DNA of 64,000 bases from Zopfochytrium polystomum (taxonomy: Eukaryota > Chytridiomycota > Chytridiomycetes > Chytridiales > Chytridiaceae): NCBI GenBank assembly GCA_025765615.1, contig JAIVFJ010000072.1, forward strand, positions 218,533-282,532, given 5' to 3'. Below, in pieces: positions 13,362 to 25,440 of the stretch. Position numbers and translations under genes: made by a program. Within the stretch, counting starts at the first letter, position 1. Each line of letters starts with the position of its first letter. A model generated the notes under the pieces. It had not been told where the DNA came from. It saw nothing but the letters and a program-made list of their open reading frames with translations, and ran no database searches.

Positions 13362-16300
13362 TCAAACCTTGGCCCTTGGACTGGTTGCTGTGGCAGCAGC
13401 TGCACGCTTCGGAGTGGGGCTTTTGGTGTTGGAAGATGCCGAGTACGGGTCCTCTTCGTCAGGAACTTGGCTTAGTTCTCGCTCATAGGAGGGGGCGGCG
13501 CTCGTTGTTGTCTTCACATTTTCGTTCTTGTCTCCCAGCTGGAAGGGCAAAACGGGAACGATTGTGAGCAAAATAGAAACAGAACGCAAAGAGACAGAAG
13601 GAAAATGTACCGGCAAGACCTTCTTTGGTTTCCTAGGATGAAGGATAAAACACACAAAATTCAGGGAAAGGATGTCAGCAAGGCAACCCGACAACAGGCA
13701 TGAAGACTCCCACCGTTGAAGTGGCACTTCGTCCTCGCTTTCCTCGTCTGCAGGTGGCTCCTTCTCAGCAGGGGCTGCTTTCGACTTTGCGCTCTCGCCC
13801 GACGGCTTCCGCTTTCGTCTTGGCACGCGGTACTCTGCTTCTTCTCCCTCTGACTGGGACGATTCGTAATATCGCTTTGCAGCCTTGACCGACCGCGGAG
13901 CGGATACCCTTTCATCCAGCTTTAGTATGAGCTGAATCTCAGTTGTGGCACAACTACCTTCGTTCCACTGGCTCATCTGATTCTTCGCCGTCGGATTTTT
14001 TTGCGGCTCGCTTTCGTTTCGCGGTGGCCCGAGTGGGTTTGGCCTCAGCCTCGAAAAGCCCAATCAGCTTCTTCCGCTCCACCGGCGTCTTCTCGCCATC
14101 CTCGTCGTTGTCTGTTTTGGCTCCTCCGTCTTCGGCATCGGACACGCCTGGGGTTCCCGGATGCGACCCGGAGCGGCGTCGCGAGCTCTTCGGGGTTTTC
14201 GGAGGCTATTGATTAGAAGTAATCGAGAAACTGTTTAGAATGGTGAAGAGATGAAATTATTTCCGAGACCTTGACTTTTCCTGCTGTGGCCTGCCGGCTT
14301 TGAATGAAAGCTTTGGAGACGTAGCTCTTTTTCAGATTCTAAAACGCAAACTTCGGTAAGAAAGAAGCTTATGGAGATCGAACTGATAAAACTGATATTT
14401 ACCTCGGCACCTTCGCCGCGTGGTAACCGCTTAAACAGTTCCTTGTCGTAAGGAATGCTGGCAGGGTACGACGGCAAGCTCCACCCGTGGTTTGCACAGT
14501 ATTCTTGCAGGAGGACCTGTGCAAGGTCGCTCAGGTGATACAGCCCCTTGGAGAATGAAACAAGCTCTTTGAGTCATTGTTTGCAAAGGCAGTGGAGTAC
14601 AGACGAGGCATAAATACCTCGCTCGATGAGTTGTGCAGGTCCGCAAGTGTCTTGAGCTGAGCAGCGCTGTGAAAGAGAAAAGACACGTTTTCCGGGTTCA
14701 CAACGACTTCGAGGAAGAACTGGATATATCTATGGGGGATGGGGGGTTACGAAACGCTCACAAACAAAAGCGAGGTAAGGCGGACCCACTTGGCAGAATC
14801 GGCAGCATCGCCGTCGGTGGTTCCAAAGTCCGGGTGAAGGGTGATAGTGTGAAGGAGAGCCGGAAACAGGCTTTCGATGGTGGCATGATTTGAGCTGGCT
14901 TTTGCTCCTTTTTTGTTGAGCCATCGGGTGAGCAAGTCCGCAGAAAACAATGATTTCAAATAGAAGACGTACCTATCCGACTTCGTTGTGCCAGAATGGA
15001 GAAAAACGCCTTTGCCTAAACATTGCGATCGCCCCAAAAGATTCAGGAAAACCCCAACCCGAAGTGACCCATCCCACCTTTTGCTTGATTCCAGGATCTG
15101 GCTCGTGCCCAGCCATGGCCAACACCACGGCAAACTTGAACGGAATGCTGTGGTCCTGCAAGTGTTTTCGCAGCTTCTCGACAAACGCGTCGCGCATCTC
15201 CCACGACGGATCCTGTATTGTGAGCACGAGCTTTGCGCGGTCCCCAACCGTCAGGAGCTCTGCGCAGCTCGGAATTTTGCAGAGTTTGAGAATCGACTTG
15301 GATGCGACAAGACGAAGGTGGGATTTGCACGCAGGGCTGCGCTTTGATTTTTAGTTTGTGTGTTGGCAGATTTGGTTCACCTCACCAAGTGGGAATGAGT
15401 GTGTTTGGCACGATTTCGCCGTCCTCGGCCAGAATTTTGGTCAGAAGTCGAAAGACTGGCTCGCACTGCTGTGCGGCCTCCTCGGGCGTTTCGCACCCTT
15501 GGACTCTCTTCACGAGAGCCTTGATTCCGAGCACCTACAAGAAAGTGTAAGGCGCCTTTCTTTCTGGTGCACTCCACGTACCTTGAGTGCACCTTCAACG
15601 TGCAAGTCCTCGAAAGGCACCCAGTCTTCTGCGTGAGCATCCTTTTCAAGAGGAAAAAAAGTCAGCAGCACATTCACACGGCAGGATTGAAGCACACCTC
15701 ATCGCGGCTCTTCAGCAAAAGTTCTTTTACGATAAACCTGGTCACCTCCGAATGGTGCTCCTCGACCAAGCCAGGACAGAACCGCGTAAATTGACCGAGG
15801 GCCGCCAGCTTCGATGTTAGCCTCGCGGGATCATTTGCGGCCTGCAAAACGCCGTTGCCAGCACCGTCAATCTCGGCATCCAAGTCCATGTCGTCGTCTC
15901 CAGTCTCTTTTGCTGCAACAGCGCCACTTGCAGGCGGGAGTCGCGACCACCGCCGCAGCTTGTCTGCCGCGATTGCCTTTTCGACTGAAGCCGTATTGAG
16001 GGACGCAACGATGGCGTTCATGACTTTCTCACGATGATGTGAGGTTGGTACTTTGGCCAGAATCACGGCAGCCTTTGATGCCTGAGTAACAGAGCCTTCC
16101 AGCGCCAGCTTTACGAGCGAATCCAGTTCGCTGCAACGAGGAAAGTGTGGGATACGGACCGTCAGTGCAAACACCAGGCAAACATGGCAAAGTCGCCAGC
16201 CTTACTCTTTGATGCGCAGCTGTTCAGGAAACGTGATTGAGAATTTCGCGACCGCCTCCAGCGCATGTGTGACTGTAATTTGTGAGCAAATGCCTCCTCA

Positions 16301-19300
16301 ATAGGTTTGTCCGAAAATGAAGGAAACAAATCAAACGAAAAAGGTTGCTCACCGAGTGTCGCATCAGGGCTGGTCAGCAGAGCAATCAAGTCGTCGACAT
16401 GAGATTGGTACACACTCGGAAAGATTTGGGCGATCGTCTTAATCAACTTCTCCGCGGCGCTCTGCTCTGGTGTGCGCACGCGCACGCGCTGAGGCTCTGT
16501 GCTTTGAGAAGCCTCGGATCGGCGAAAGGATCGAATGGCTTCTATGAGGGATGGGATCGTTGATTTGCCGACCATTGTGAGCGAAATCTGCCGCAAAAAA
16601 ACCGAGAAGGTTTCAAGAAGACCCTGGTGTGCGTCCAAGCGCTTTGTGACCTCAGTCTACATTGGCGGTGAACAGTTAGAGCAGGCATAGGAAAGATTGG
16701 GAAATATTCTGATCTTACATTGTTCTTCAAAATCGCCTTATACTCTGCGCTCTCGTCCATGATTGCGCGAAGCAGTTTGTACACGCGGTTTTCATTGTTC
16801 TTTGCAAACTTGAGTAGATGGGCTGATGCGCGTTTGGGGTCCGAAAATTTGTCTGAATGTTGCAGGTGCGCATAAACGAGGGGATTTGCAGGTTTTATTC
16901 TGCGAAAGCAGAGTTCGATGTCGGGACTTACATGCAAGAAATTGTATAACCTGATTCAATCGGGTCTCCACAAGATCTTTGTCTTTATCCACAATGCCTC
17001 CCTATTGAAGGTGTCAGGACCTCCGGAAGCGAAAGGAAGAAAAGCAGAACGAACACCTACATTCCAAGCCTCGCATTCGTTCAAAAATATGTTAATCGTC
17101 TTCCTCATACTTGCAACGAATACAATTAATCAGTAATTGCTCTTTCAAAAGCAAGCTACTCTACTTTGCCTGCCTATCCAGCATGCTGACAAAAGCGTTA
17201 TACTGACGATCGTTCAGCACCGCCACAATCTTGAGCAGCCGATCTGTTCGCGCAGCATCGTCGTAGTTTGGAGGCAGGATGTCCTCGTGCCAGACCTTTT
17301 CAACCATGTGACTGATACAGAAGAATTAGCCTTGCGAAGTGGGAGAATGATGGGATTCCTACTTTGTCTCCGACTCATTAAGATACAAAAGTTCCAAAAG
17401 ATTACCGGGAATCCCACCGTACTTGTCAGCAGCTGCAGTCTCCAGTGGGTTGACACTGCACCAATTTGTTTTTAATCAGAACACGCGGGGATGAGAGCAG
17501 CTGTACTCACATGTCTGTATACATCATTTTGAACAGTCGAGCGAGAGCGCGAATCGCCTCGTTCCTAATGTTGTGCTAAAAGCCGCGAATAACAGAAGGC
17601 GTTGCAGTTTGTGTCCATTAGCACGGAAATCCCGCATCCCGTGCCCGGGACTGCTTCTTACCTTTCGATCTCTCGCGCGCAGCATGACCTGCTGCAGAAC
17701 TTCGCTCGACGTGTTTCCCGCACAGACGACATCGAGTTGACCAACAACCTTTACAGCTGCAAGCCGGACTTTTTCGTCCGGGTCTTGCAGTTTTTGCTCC
17801 AGGCATTCTACGGCGGATTTTTGTCATTAGCTAAGCAAAACGAGTGGGACGGATCGCAGCTTACGACAAAGTTCCTGGCTCAACTCAGGATGGTGCCGCA
17901 GAATGTCCGGACAGTAGGCCAGCCACGACACGCGAATGGGCGTCGACTTGTCATTCCGGCTTTTTTTTTGGGGGGGGGGGGGGGATGGCCAATTAGCTCT
18001 CGTTAATCAGCATAGAAGGTACGAGAGTAGGAGATGCGAGAAGGGCAAGTACTCACCGGTCCAACCAATTTTTCCACGCCGTCGTATAAATGACCGCGAC
18101 GCGCGAGCCAATTCCGGATATCATTTTCCCCAGGACATCCATTGCCAGTGCGCGAACATGCGCGTCGTCGTACTGTGAAACCGACACAAACGATAAGGGT
18201 CAGATCAACTTAACTGAGGCCCTTCATTCAGGACAAACCTTGAGCTCCTCCTCAAGCAAGGGAATGACGCTCAAAAGCACTCCACGAGCGACAGCATTAA
18301 TTTCCAAAATGAGCGCGTGGGCGCGCTCAAACTCCTCGTGGGACGAATTCTCATCGTCATCGCCCCCGCCCCGCGTTGCGGAGATGAACACATCGCTGAA
18401 GTACTGCGCGCAAGGCATTTTAAGAATGGGCCTCGCATTTGCGTCGAGTGACGGCGGAGAAAACTGCGGGTTACCTGACAGACATATCGCTGGAGCTTGT
18501 CCGTTGCATTATTGCACAAATCCACCGCCATCTGAAAGGCGGCAGAGTTTTCCGCCTGCAGAGTGGAAATCAGTCATCATGGAACGTCGCAAATAACGGA
18601 TTAAGAGGAGGTATGGCCACATTCTCTCACCCGTCTCTTCGTATTAAATTGGGAGATGATCGTGTCCACGACCTCGGAATTAAGGAATTGGCACTCCTCG
18701 ACCAACTGCTGCAGAATGTCCAAAAGAAACCCGTAAACGTTTTTCTGAAAGTCGGGACTGGTGCGAGTGGCACCGCAACGCAGAGAATGTAGTAAAAGGC
18801 GCATTAGTCTTCAACGGTTCAAAGAAGTTGGAGAGGGATCAAAGAAACATTACCGAACGAGCTGAAAAATGTCCTTGAAAAACTGAACGACCAGCTCTTC
18901 CGCGTTTAAATCCAAAACGAGCACAACACTCTTGACGGTGGAAAGGCTCTCGAGCAGGTAAAAGTAGTTTGGAAAGTACGGGCTCTCAAGATCTCCGATA
19001 TAATTGATCTGCTTCAGGAAGAACTCAAAGATGTCCTGGTGAAGAGGTGAGGAAGACCGACGAATGAGACAGCAAGGGAAAGAAACCAGGTCTGGGAGTT
19101 GAGACCAGAAGCATGGATACAACGGGTCCCACATACCTTGAGCTCGTGCTGCTTGTAAGGAGCATCCGGCGCGAACAGGCTCAGAATGTCGGCGAGACAG
19201 CACGCAGTGAGCGCCCGGACGCCTTTATCGCGATGGTGCAGGAGCGACGGGGAAGCCAAGTCTTTTCGAACGACTGCCAATGACGTCCTGTCGACATTTT

Positions 19301-20156
19301 GCTGTTCCAGCTTTGACAGTTGACCGTGCAGCTCCTGAGGGACATGGAAAACGGGAATTGAGGGTTCATTGCGGCGAGGAGTAGATGGGGTAAGAGTCTT
19401 GCGCTTTAGTGGGGTGTATGTGGTTTTGCGAGGAGTGGCGGAGAGAACAAAGGAAACATTTGGGGTGGCATGGATCTGTCCGAAAATCGAACCCCCCCAA
19501 CCCACCTGGAGCCTCCTGACCAAGTCGCTGGTTGGGATCGGCTTTGCGGCGGTATGCGGCACCAGCCTCTGGGAGAACTCGAGGCGCGCCATGATCCCAT
19601 TGCCATCGGCGTCGGCGGGAGCGATGGCAGCGCTGGTGCGAGTCGGGGAAAAGGCTGCCGACGAAGAGGCGGACGACGAGGACGACGACAGAGTAGATGG
19701 GAAGGCAGGGAGCTGGACGGTGATCGACGGGCCGGCCGCCGAGGACGACGATGCAGCCGTCGAGGGTGCTGTGGGTGCGGCGGGTGCGGGTACTGCTGCG
19801 GCGCGACGGGATCCGGCGGTCGCGGCGGAGGCGGCGGCGGCGGGTTTCTGGGTCCTTGCGCGGGTAGCGGGCGAGCGCGACTTTGCGGCGCCGCCTTCAT
19901 CGGCGTCTCCATCGTTCCGGTCGTCGCCGCCGTCGTCGTCGTCGTCGCCGTCAAATGCAAACGGGTCGGCCTTTTTCTTTGGAGGTGGCGGCTTTGCAGC
20001 GGCGGTGGCGGCGACGGCGGCGGAACGGGCCGACTTGCGTTGGGCGCCGACGCCTGCAGACGATGCAGCTGCTGCCGACGACGACGACGATGGGGCGGCG
20101 GCCTTTTTTGAGACCGCCGCCGCCGCCGCCGTTGCAGCGTTCTTGCGTGGGGGCAT
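13362..20156 (-). CDS. PDS5: PDS5 cohesin-associated HEAT-repeat protein
   Basis: This is a long minus-strand gene split into many short exons. The first exon (20156-19137) has a low-complexity Ala/Ser/Asp head and ends in the PDS5 signature VRALTACCLADILSLFAPDA; exon 2 (19035-about 18853) continues DIFEFFLKQINYIGDLESPY, FPNYFYLLESLSTVKSVVLV, LDLNAEELVVQFF. Later exons encode HEAT-like helices, for example LLKFAKNNENRVYKLLRAIM and VIHSVEKAIAADKLRRW-type repeats. The tail is a basic, acidic-patch chromatin-binding region (RVPRRKRKPSGES...) ending SPRAKV. PDS5 binds the cohesin ring with WAPL and controls loading and release. Not every internal exon border was fixed. One intron carries T9 followed by G15 (17961-17984). 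It converges on centrin. Confidence 0.9.
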
Positions 20157-21119
20157 TGTGTGTGTGTGTGAGAGAGTGTGTTTTCTTTTTTTCCTTTAAG
20201 TGACATAAAATTTCTTTCACTCTCGTTCTCGCCAGCCGGCCAGCCGGCTGGAATCGGCCCGTGCTAGCCTCACCACCACGGCTGGGCAGGCAAAGATGCG
20301 TGAAGTTTACTTTAGGCGGGGACTTAGCTGTTCCAAGACACTGAAAATAAATCATATGGCTGCTCTCGCACCGCGACTCGCAAACGTAAGGGGGAAGCGA
20401 GGAAAGCAGGCGGAGGCGGTTGCCAGGGTCGTTCCTTCGAGGCGACGGAAGAGCCTCGCAGAGAATACCCATTGCAATAATAACGCTAATTCGCCGTCCA
20501 CCGCGGCGAGCTACACCCGGCGAGCGTGGAATGAGGGATAGCTCCAGTACAAGGATAGCAGCGTCATGAAAAATAAACAGTATACGATGGGCGCGGTTAT
20601 AGGCGCCAGAGCGTTGGCGCAACGGAAAGAGGAGACTTCGGTTCTCTGTTCGTTGTGAAGAGGGAAGTCGTTTCCGGTAAGCAGGTCGTGCGCGAACGAG
20701 AATTAGGCAGCCGCCTTTTGTCCTCTCAACACACAAGAAACAAGGAAAACAATGAAAAAGAGAAATCGCGTCAAGAAAAACAACAAAAAAATATTTGTGC
20801 GCCGCCTTCGCTTCGCGAGCCTCTCCACCCAGCAGCTTCCGTGGACTGCCGCCCCCACCCCGCACTCTGGCCGCGAGTCCTGCCAGGGGATAGATACATA
20901 GATCACTGACGAAGAAGAGGTGAGCAAAGCCAGATGGCATCCCTGGCCTTGCCCCTCCCACTGCGATCGACGGGGGCGCAACAACGGTCGGCACAGTAGC
21001 CTCCCACCTCCCCCTCAGCCCCCGTTACAACTTCAACTTCTGTCTACGCCCTCCAGTCCCTGATTCTTTCGCAATTTGCCTCCTACGCCTTCTCAACGCA
21101 CCTAACCCCCTTTTAAAGA
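20157..21119. other. Intergenic, PDS5 promoter side
   Basis: This is the upstream region of PDS5. It has a short TG repeat just before the start (20157-20170) and an AAGAAA-rich stretch near 20740-20800, but no recognised gene. Base composition drops from GC-rich to AT-richer at about 21.0 kb, where the repeat- and pseudogene-rich segment begins. Confidence 0.5.
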
Positions 21120-22619
21120 TGTCCAGGCTTGTCACCTTCAAGTATGCCGGCAAATCAAAGTAGATCAAGATCACTCCTTCTGCTGGTTACAATCACATAC
21201 TTTTTTTAAGTTGCTCAGAGTTTGCGCCTTGCCTCAGTTGAGATGACACTGCCGATGGAGAGGTCTACATTCTTAACCCTGATGAAGAGCTTGAGGACGC
21301 TTTTGCTTAGAATTTTAAGTGGAAGGTAACTGCCACTGTAGAAAAATATTCCATGTCTGTCAATCTTGCCCCCTAATCAATCAAACAGGTGGTCTCCAAT
21401 CCTGTTCTTGCAGCTGGTCAAGCACCACAGTCCAAAAAAGAACATGAAGCTGAGTTTGAGAACAGTGGCTCTGTTCTCTCCGATTCTGCAGAGCCTTCTG
21501 TCTTCCTGGAATTGATGACCAGCATGACACTATGGTTGCTTAGCAGAGTAGTGAGTTTGAACACTGTGCCCTTTCAGAGTAAGTTCTTATTCAAGCATCA
21601 TTTGTCAGTACCTCTAACCCTGACTGGAAAGGCAAGAGCAAAACTCATCAGCACCCTTTATATCAGGTGCGACTGTTTTGCACTGTCTTACAGTTTGACA
21701 TTGACTTTATCAACTTGCTTGTTCAGCTACCGCAAGCATTAAATTGTTTTGTGGTAAAGGAGCTGTTCCTTCAAATCAAAGTTGACTTGCGTGAAGAAAT
21801 GTGAGGATTTGGTTGTTCAGATGATGCAGCAGCTAAGCAAGCCTTTTTGGATGCCATGTGCCTTTCTAACAGTGAAAACTGGAAAGTCAACTTTATGCCT
21901 GAATGGTTTTACTCTCATGTGATTATCCTGCTATGCTCTGATCAGTCAATGGAGACGATGACGGTGGCTGATAAATTTCCTGACAATGTATTACTGGAGG
22001 TGTGTTTTTTCTGCCCACCAAATTGGAATAAGTGCTGACTGTTGCTATGGTGGGAACTGGCCCTTCAAAGGCATGAGGAGAACCACCTTGACATTTTGCC
22101 CATCCTTTTGTCCAGTTGTGTTCAGGCCACTCTCAGTGATGGGAAACAGCACTCCCTGGTCAAAAAGTTCAGTACCTTTGATCACGATGGTTTTCTGACA
22201 GGCTACACAATCACTTTGACCAGTCAAGCAGACTGTTTGGCTGTTGCCAAGATTTTTGGTCTTGGAAGGTTAGTCATGGCAGCGTTGGTTTCCAGGGAGC
22301 TCGAAGCAAGCAACCTCCTTGGTGGACAAGTCTTTTTCAAGCATGATGATGATAAACGCAGCAGCGACCATGCTCTTGTGTCGACATTGGCTGCTGGACT
22401 TACTAGTTTCAGTGCTCATTATGGGGTGCTGACCCCTTAGTTGTTGACGAAGGATTTTCTTGTGAACCATGGACATCATTTCCTGGAAGCCTGCAGCTTG
22501 TTTAGACTCCCTCAATCTGGTGATTCCAGCAATGACCAACCTCTTTCCAATCCTACATGATAAGAGTTCTGCAAAGGTTTATTATTCCCCTCAGAAAATC
22601 AGCCTGCAAGTTTACTTCA

Positions 22620-22916
22620 TGTTATGAATCACCCTCTGGAAACCTCTGGAACCTTCTAGAACATCCTTCATGGAACCTTCTGGAACCTTCTTTGCTTTCC
22701 TGACTTGTCTTGTTGTCATTGGTATCATTGGTATCATTGTATTACTAATTGCTCTTTCTGGAACTTTCTTTGAGTCTTGACAAGGAACACTCTCAAAAGG
22801 TATAAAAGGGGGATGGGGGACCTGTCCCATCCCTCAAGTGAATTATTGTTTCCGATACAATCATCACTCCTCTCAGTTCCTTGTCTGCCTTGCCTTGTCC
22901 TGCCATGTTCCTGACA
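22620..22916 (+). mobile_element. Solo LTR, family A, copy 1, with 5-bp target duplication
   Basis: A 297-bp unit starts TGTTATGAATCACC and ends GTTCCTGACA (TG...CA). It is flanked by perfect direct repeats CTTCA at 22615-22619 and 22917-22921, the signature of integrase-mediated insertion. Two further copies, inverted, lie at 41010-41275 and 43177-43483. No internal retrotransposon coding sequence adjoins it, hence solo LTR. It interrupts the decayed STAND gene. It carries heat-shock-type promoter motifs (see next entry). Confidence 0.88.
22649..22808 (+). promoter_or_regulatory. Heat-shock-element array plus TATA box inside the LTR
   Basis: Three clusters of alternating GAA/TTC pentamers fit the heat-shock-factor site nGAAnnTTCnnGAAn. 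These are 22649-22661 (GAAccTTCtaGAA), 22673-22690 (GAAccTTCtgGAAccTTC) and 22756-22768 (TTCtgGAActTTC). A TATA box, TATAAAAGG, follows at 22801, 33 bp after the last cluster, as in hsp promoters. Just downstream an inverted repeat GGGATGGG/CCCATCCC spans the expected start site. That HSF drives it is inference. Confidence 0.65.
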
Positions 22917-24095
22917 CTTCACAGCAGTTCCCTCCCTTCCAAGAAGCTCTGAAATTGACAAAAATTTGTTGGGAAGGTGCCAGCAGATGTGATGTGCGCA
23001 GGAGTGGTGAAGGGGCAGCCAGTAACTTGGCCTGCTTGTATATATGTGCTTGTGGGACACTTGAACAGTGTTAACTCTTCAGCAGTAGTCCTGGTGGGAA
23101 GTTTGTTGTGTCTGGAAGTAGTGACAGGACCATCAGGATTTGGAATGCATCCACTGGCAAGGAGATGCACAAGCTGAAGGGAAGCAATACAGGGTCCTCT
23201 CTGCAGTATTTAGTCCTGATGGACAGCATGTTATGTCTGGGAATGGGACAGCACAGTTCAGATTTGGAATGCATCGACTGGCCAGGAGATACGCCGGCTA
23301 GCTGCAGACTTTAAATCAGTAAACTCTACAACTTTTGGTCCTGATGGGTAGGTTGTTGTGTCTGGAAGTGATGACAAGGAAGTCTGGATATGGAATGCAT
23401 CCGCTGGCAAGACCATGCACAAGCTGAAGGGGCACTCAAAGCCTGTCAGGTCTTCAACTTTTAGTCCTGATGGACACTTTGTTGTCTGAAAGCGAAGATA
23501 TGACAGCTAAGATTTGGAATGTATCTGCTGGCCAGGAAACTCTCAAGTTGGATGGACACACTGGTTATGTGAACTCTGAGCATTTAGTCCAAATGGGAAC
23601 GTGGTGACAAGAAGTCCAGGTTGGGAATGCAACCACTGGCCACAAATTGCGTTAGCTGAAAGGACACTCCTTGGTGTTTGGTGAACAGCATTCAATCCTG
23701 ATGGAATGCACAAGCTGGAAGGGCACTCTGGGCTGGTTAGGTCTGCAGCATCCAGTCCTGACAGAACTGAAAGTAGTGACAAGGCAGTCAGGATTTGGAA
23801 TGTTTCCACTGGCCAGGAGGAGGAGAACACATGTGGAGCCTCCCAAATCTGTCTTATCTGCATTCAGTCCTGATCAGCAGTATGTTGTGTCAGGAAGTAA
23901 AGACAAGAGCGTCAGTATCTGGAATGTTTCCACTGGGCAAGAGATTCACAAACTCAAACTGAAGGGACACTCTGATCCAGTCAATTGTGCATTCAGTTTT
24001 GTTGGGCAGTCTATTGTGTCTGGACGGGATGATGAGACAGTCAGGATTTGGAATGTGTCCATTGGCCAGTATGCGATTCCTAATCTCATGGGCCA

Positions 24096-24839
24096 TTGAG
24101 CTGTTGAAGTCACTTAAACCCTTTAAGGACGAGCGTGCTGCCAGTGGCATGCTGGACTCATGATGGCTGATGAAAACTGACCCCCACAGCGCCCCAACCA
24201 ACGAAACTGCCCAGAAAGAACACGAAGGCATTCTGGGAAGCAAGGGCAATACAGCTTGGGCACGAAAGACACGATATTTTCAGGCTAAAGGTGAACAAGC
24301 CGAAAGTGCTTGTTGGTGAGAAATTGATCTTTTTATAATTTTTTTTGGTGGACATCTTGTTTGGCTGACGATCGTATGATCCTCAACTGATCTCAGAGAG
24401 AACAGCAAATGTGCCAAGCTCCGCACTTCTTTTACCTGCATCAGATTCATCAGCGACATTGGTCCCAACGACTCCATTCGCTTCATTAGGCTGAGAACAA
24501 AACATCCCTGAGGCAGGACAAGCGACAGTGGTGATTGGACCAGCAGCAAGGACACGCCTCAAAATGAAGATAGGGTAATCAAAGATGAACAATCGCAAAG
24601 GAAACAGTATTGGTTGACGTGGGCAGTTTGAGCATGACGTAGCTGACATTCTTGCAGAGGGAGAGCAGAGCAAAACTGATGCGAGCTTGTGGGTCCAATC
24701 TATCTCCGGACCTTGATCTCTGCGCTCTTTTGGCTTTCTGCACAACACGGGAATCCTGTCAAAGAAGGCCTGCCAATCTGTGAAGAGACCAACTATGTTC
24801 ACTCCGAAGGATATGTTTTATCTTGTCTGAAATGGACCT
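24096..24839. other. Unassigned AT-rich stretch
   Basis: The first ~200 bp still look like residue of the WD40 pseudogene. The remainder has no frame I can match to a family. I see nothing else supportable. Confidence 0.4.
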
Positions 24840-25440
24840 CAGAATCTTATTGTGGCACACACAAATATCAACATGTTTGCAAAAACTATCTCCCAGACAC
24901 AAGAAAGCTTGCTTGGACTTTGCTCAAAAATTTGAGAACTGGACTGTTGAGTGTCATCTGATCTGACAAGACTAAAATCAACATGGAAAGCTCAGATGGC
25001 ATGGCTTATGCCTGGAGAATCCCAGGAAATCACTGCAAAAGCGACAAACAACCCATCAAGAAGTTCGGCGGTGGTTCCCAGATGATTTGGGGTGTTATGA
25101 CCTGCCTGGAGTGCTGCAAATGGCACTTATAGAAGGAATAATAGTCTCAGAACAATATGTGACAATTATGGAAAACAGTCTTGTCCCTAGCCTGGACGAA
25201 ATGGGACTTGACCCTGCAGGAATTCCCTTTCAGCAAGACAACAATCCCAAGCACAAATCAAAATACATCAAGGGATGGCTGGAAGAGAAAGGATTTCGTT
25301 GTGTTGAGTGGCCAGCTCAATCTCCAGACCTGAATCCTATCAAGCATCTATTGAAAACTCAGCTGAATTCCACCAAGATCAAATGCAGAGCTCTGAGAGC
25401 AAATCCACTGCCAGTGGAGGCCAATTCCCCCTGAAGTTTG
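24840..25440 (+). pseudogene. Tc1/mariner-type transposase remnant
   Basis: Broken frames give HKKACLDFAQKFENWTVE, SDKTKINMESSDGMAYAWR, KKFGGGSQMIWGVMTCLE, then FQQDNNPKHKSKYIKGWL and VEWPAQSPDLNPIKHL. These are the motifs around the second and third catalytic acids of Tc1-like DDE transposases (QQDNxPxH and SPDLNPI). The first D region (the FSDE equivalent, here ...SDKT) is preceded by a stop codon. Frameshifts and stops make it inactive; inverted termini were not found. Confidence 0.8.

Larger units (their letters stand above)
21120..24095 (+). pseudogene. Decayed STAND gene: PB1-like + NACHT + WD40
   Basis: Several broken frames in one orientation read as one ancient protein. At 21120 MSRLVTFKYAGKSK, IKITPSAGYN and DGEVYILNPDEELEDAF resemble a PB1/ubiquitin-like N-terminus with stops inside. 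At 22250-22440 AKIFGLGRLVMAALVSREL and LLGGQVFFKHDDDKRSSDHA match the region around a NACHT P-loop, with the Walker-A GxGKS/T lost. From 23107 to 24095 come at least six WD40 blades, e.g. SGSSDRTIRIWNASTGKEM, SGSDDKEVWIWNASAGK, VSGSKDKSVSIWNVSTGQEI and SGRDDETVRIWNVSIGQ, separated by stops and frameshifts. A solo LTR sits between the NACHT and WD40 parts. Intact relatives are signalling NTPases of fungal self/non-self recognition. Clearly not translatable as one protein. Confidence 0.7.

Noticed and set aside
19951..20994. Minus-strand frame of 347 codons extending upstream of PDS5
   Set aside because: It overlaps the PDS5 first exon in another frame and shows no family resemblance.
24383..24802. 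139-codon minus-strand frame
   Set aside because: No recognisable motif; lies between two pseudogenes in decayed DNA.
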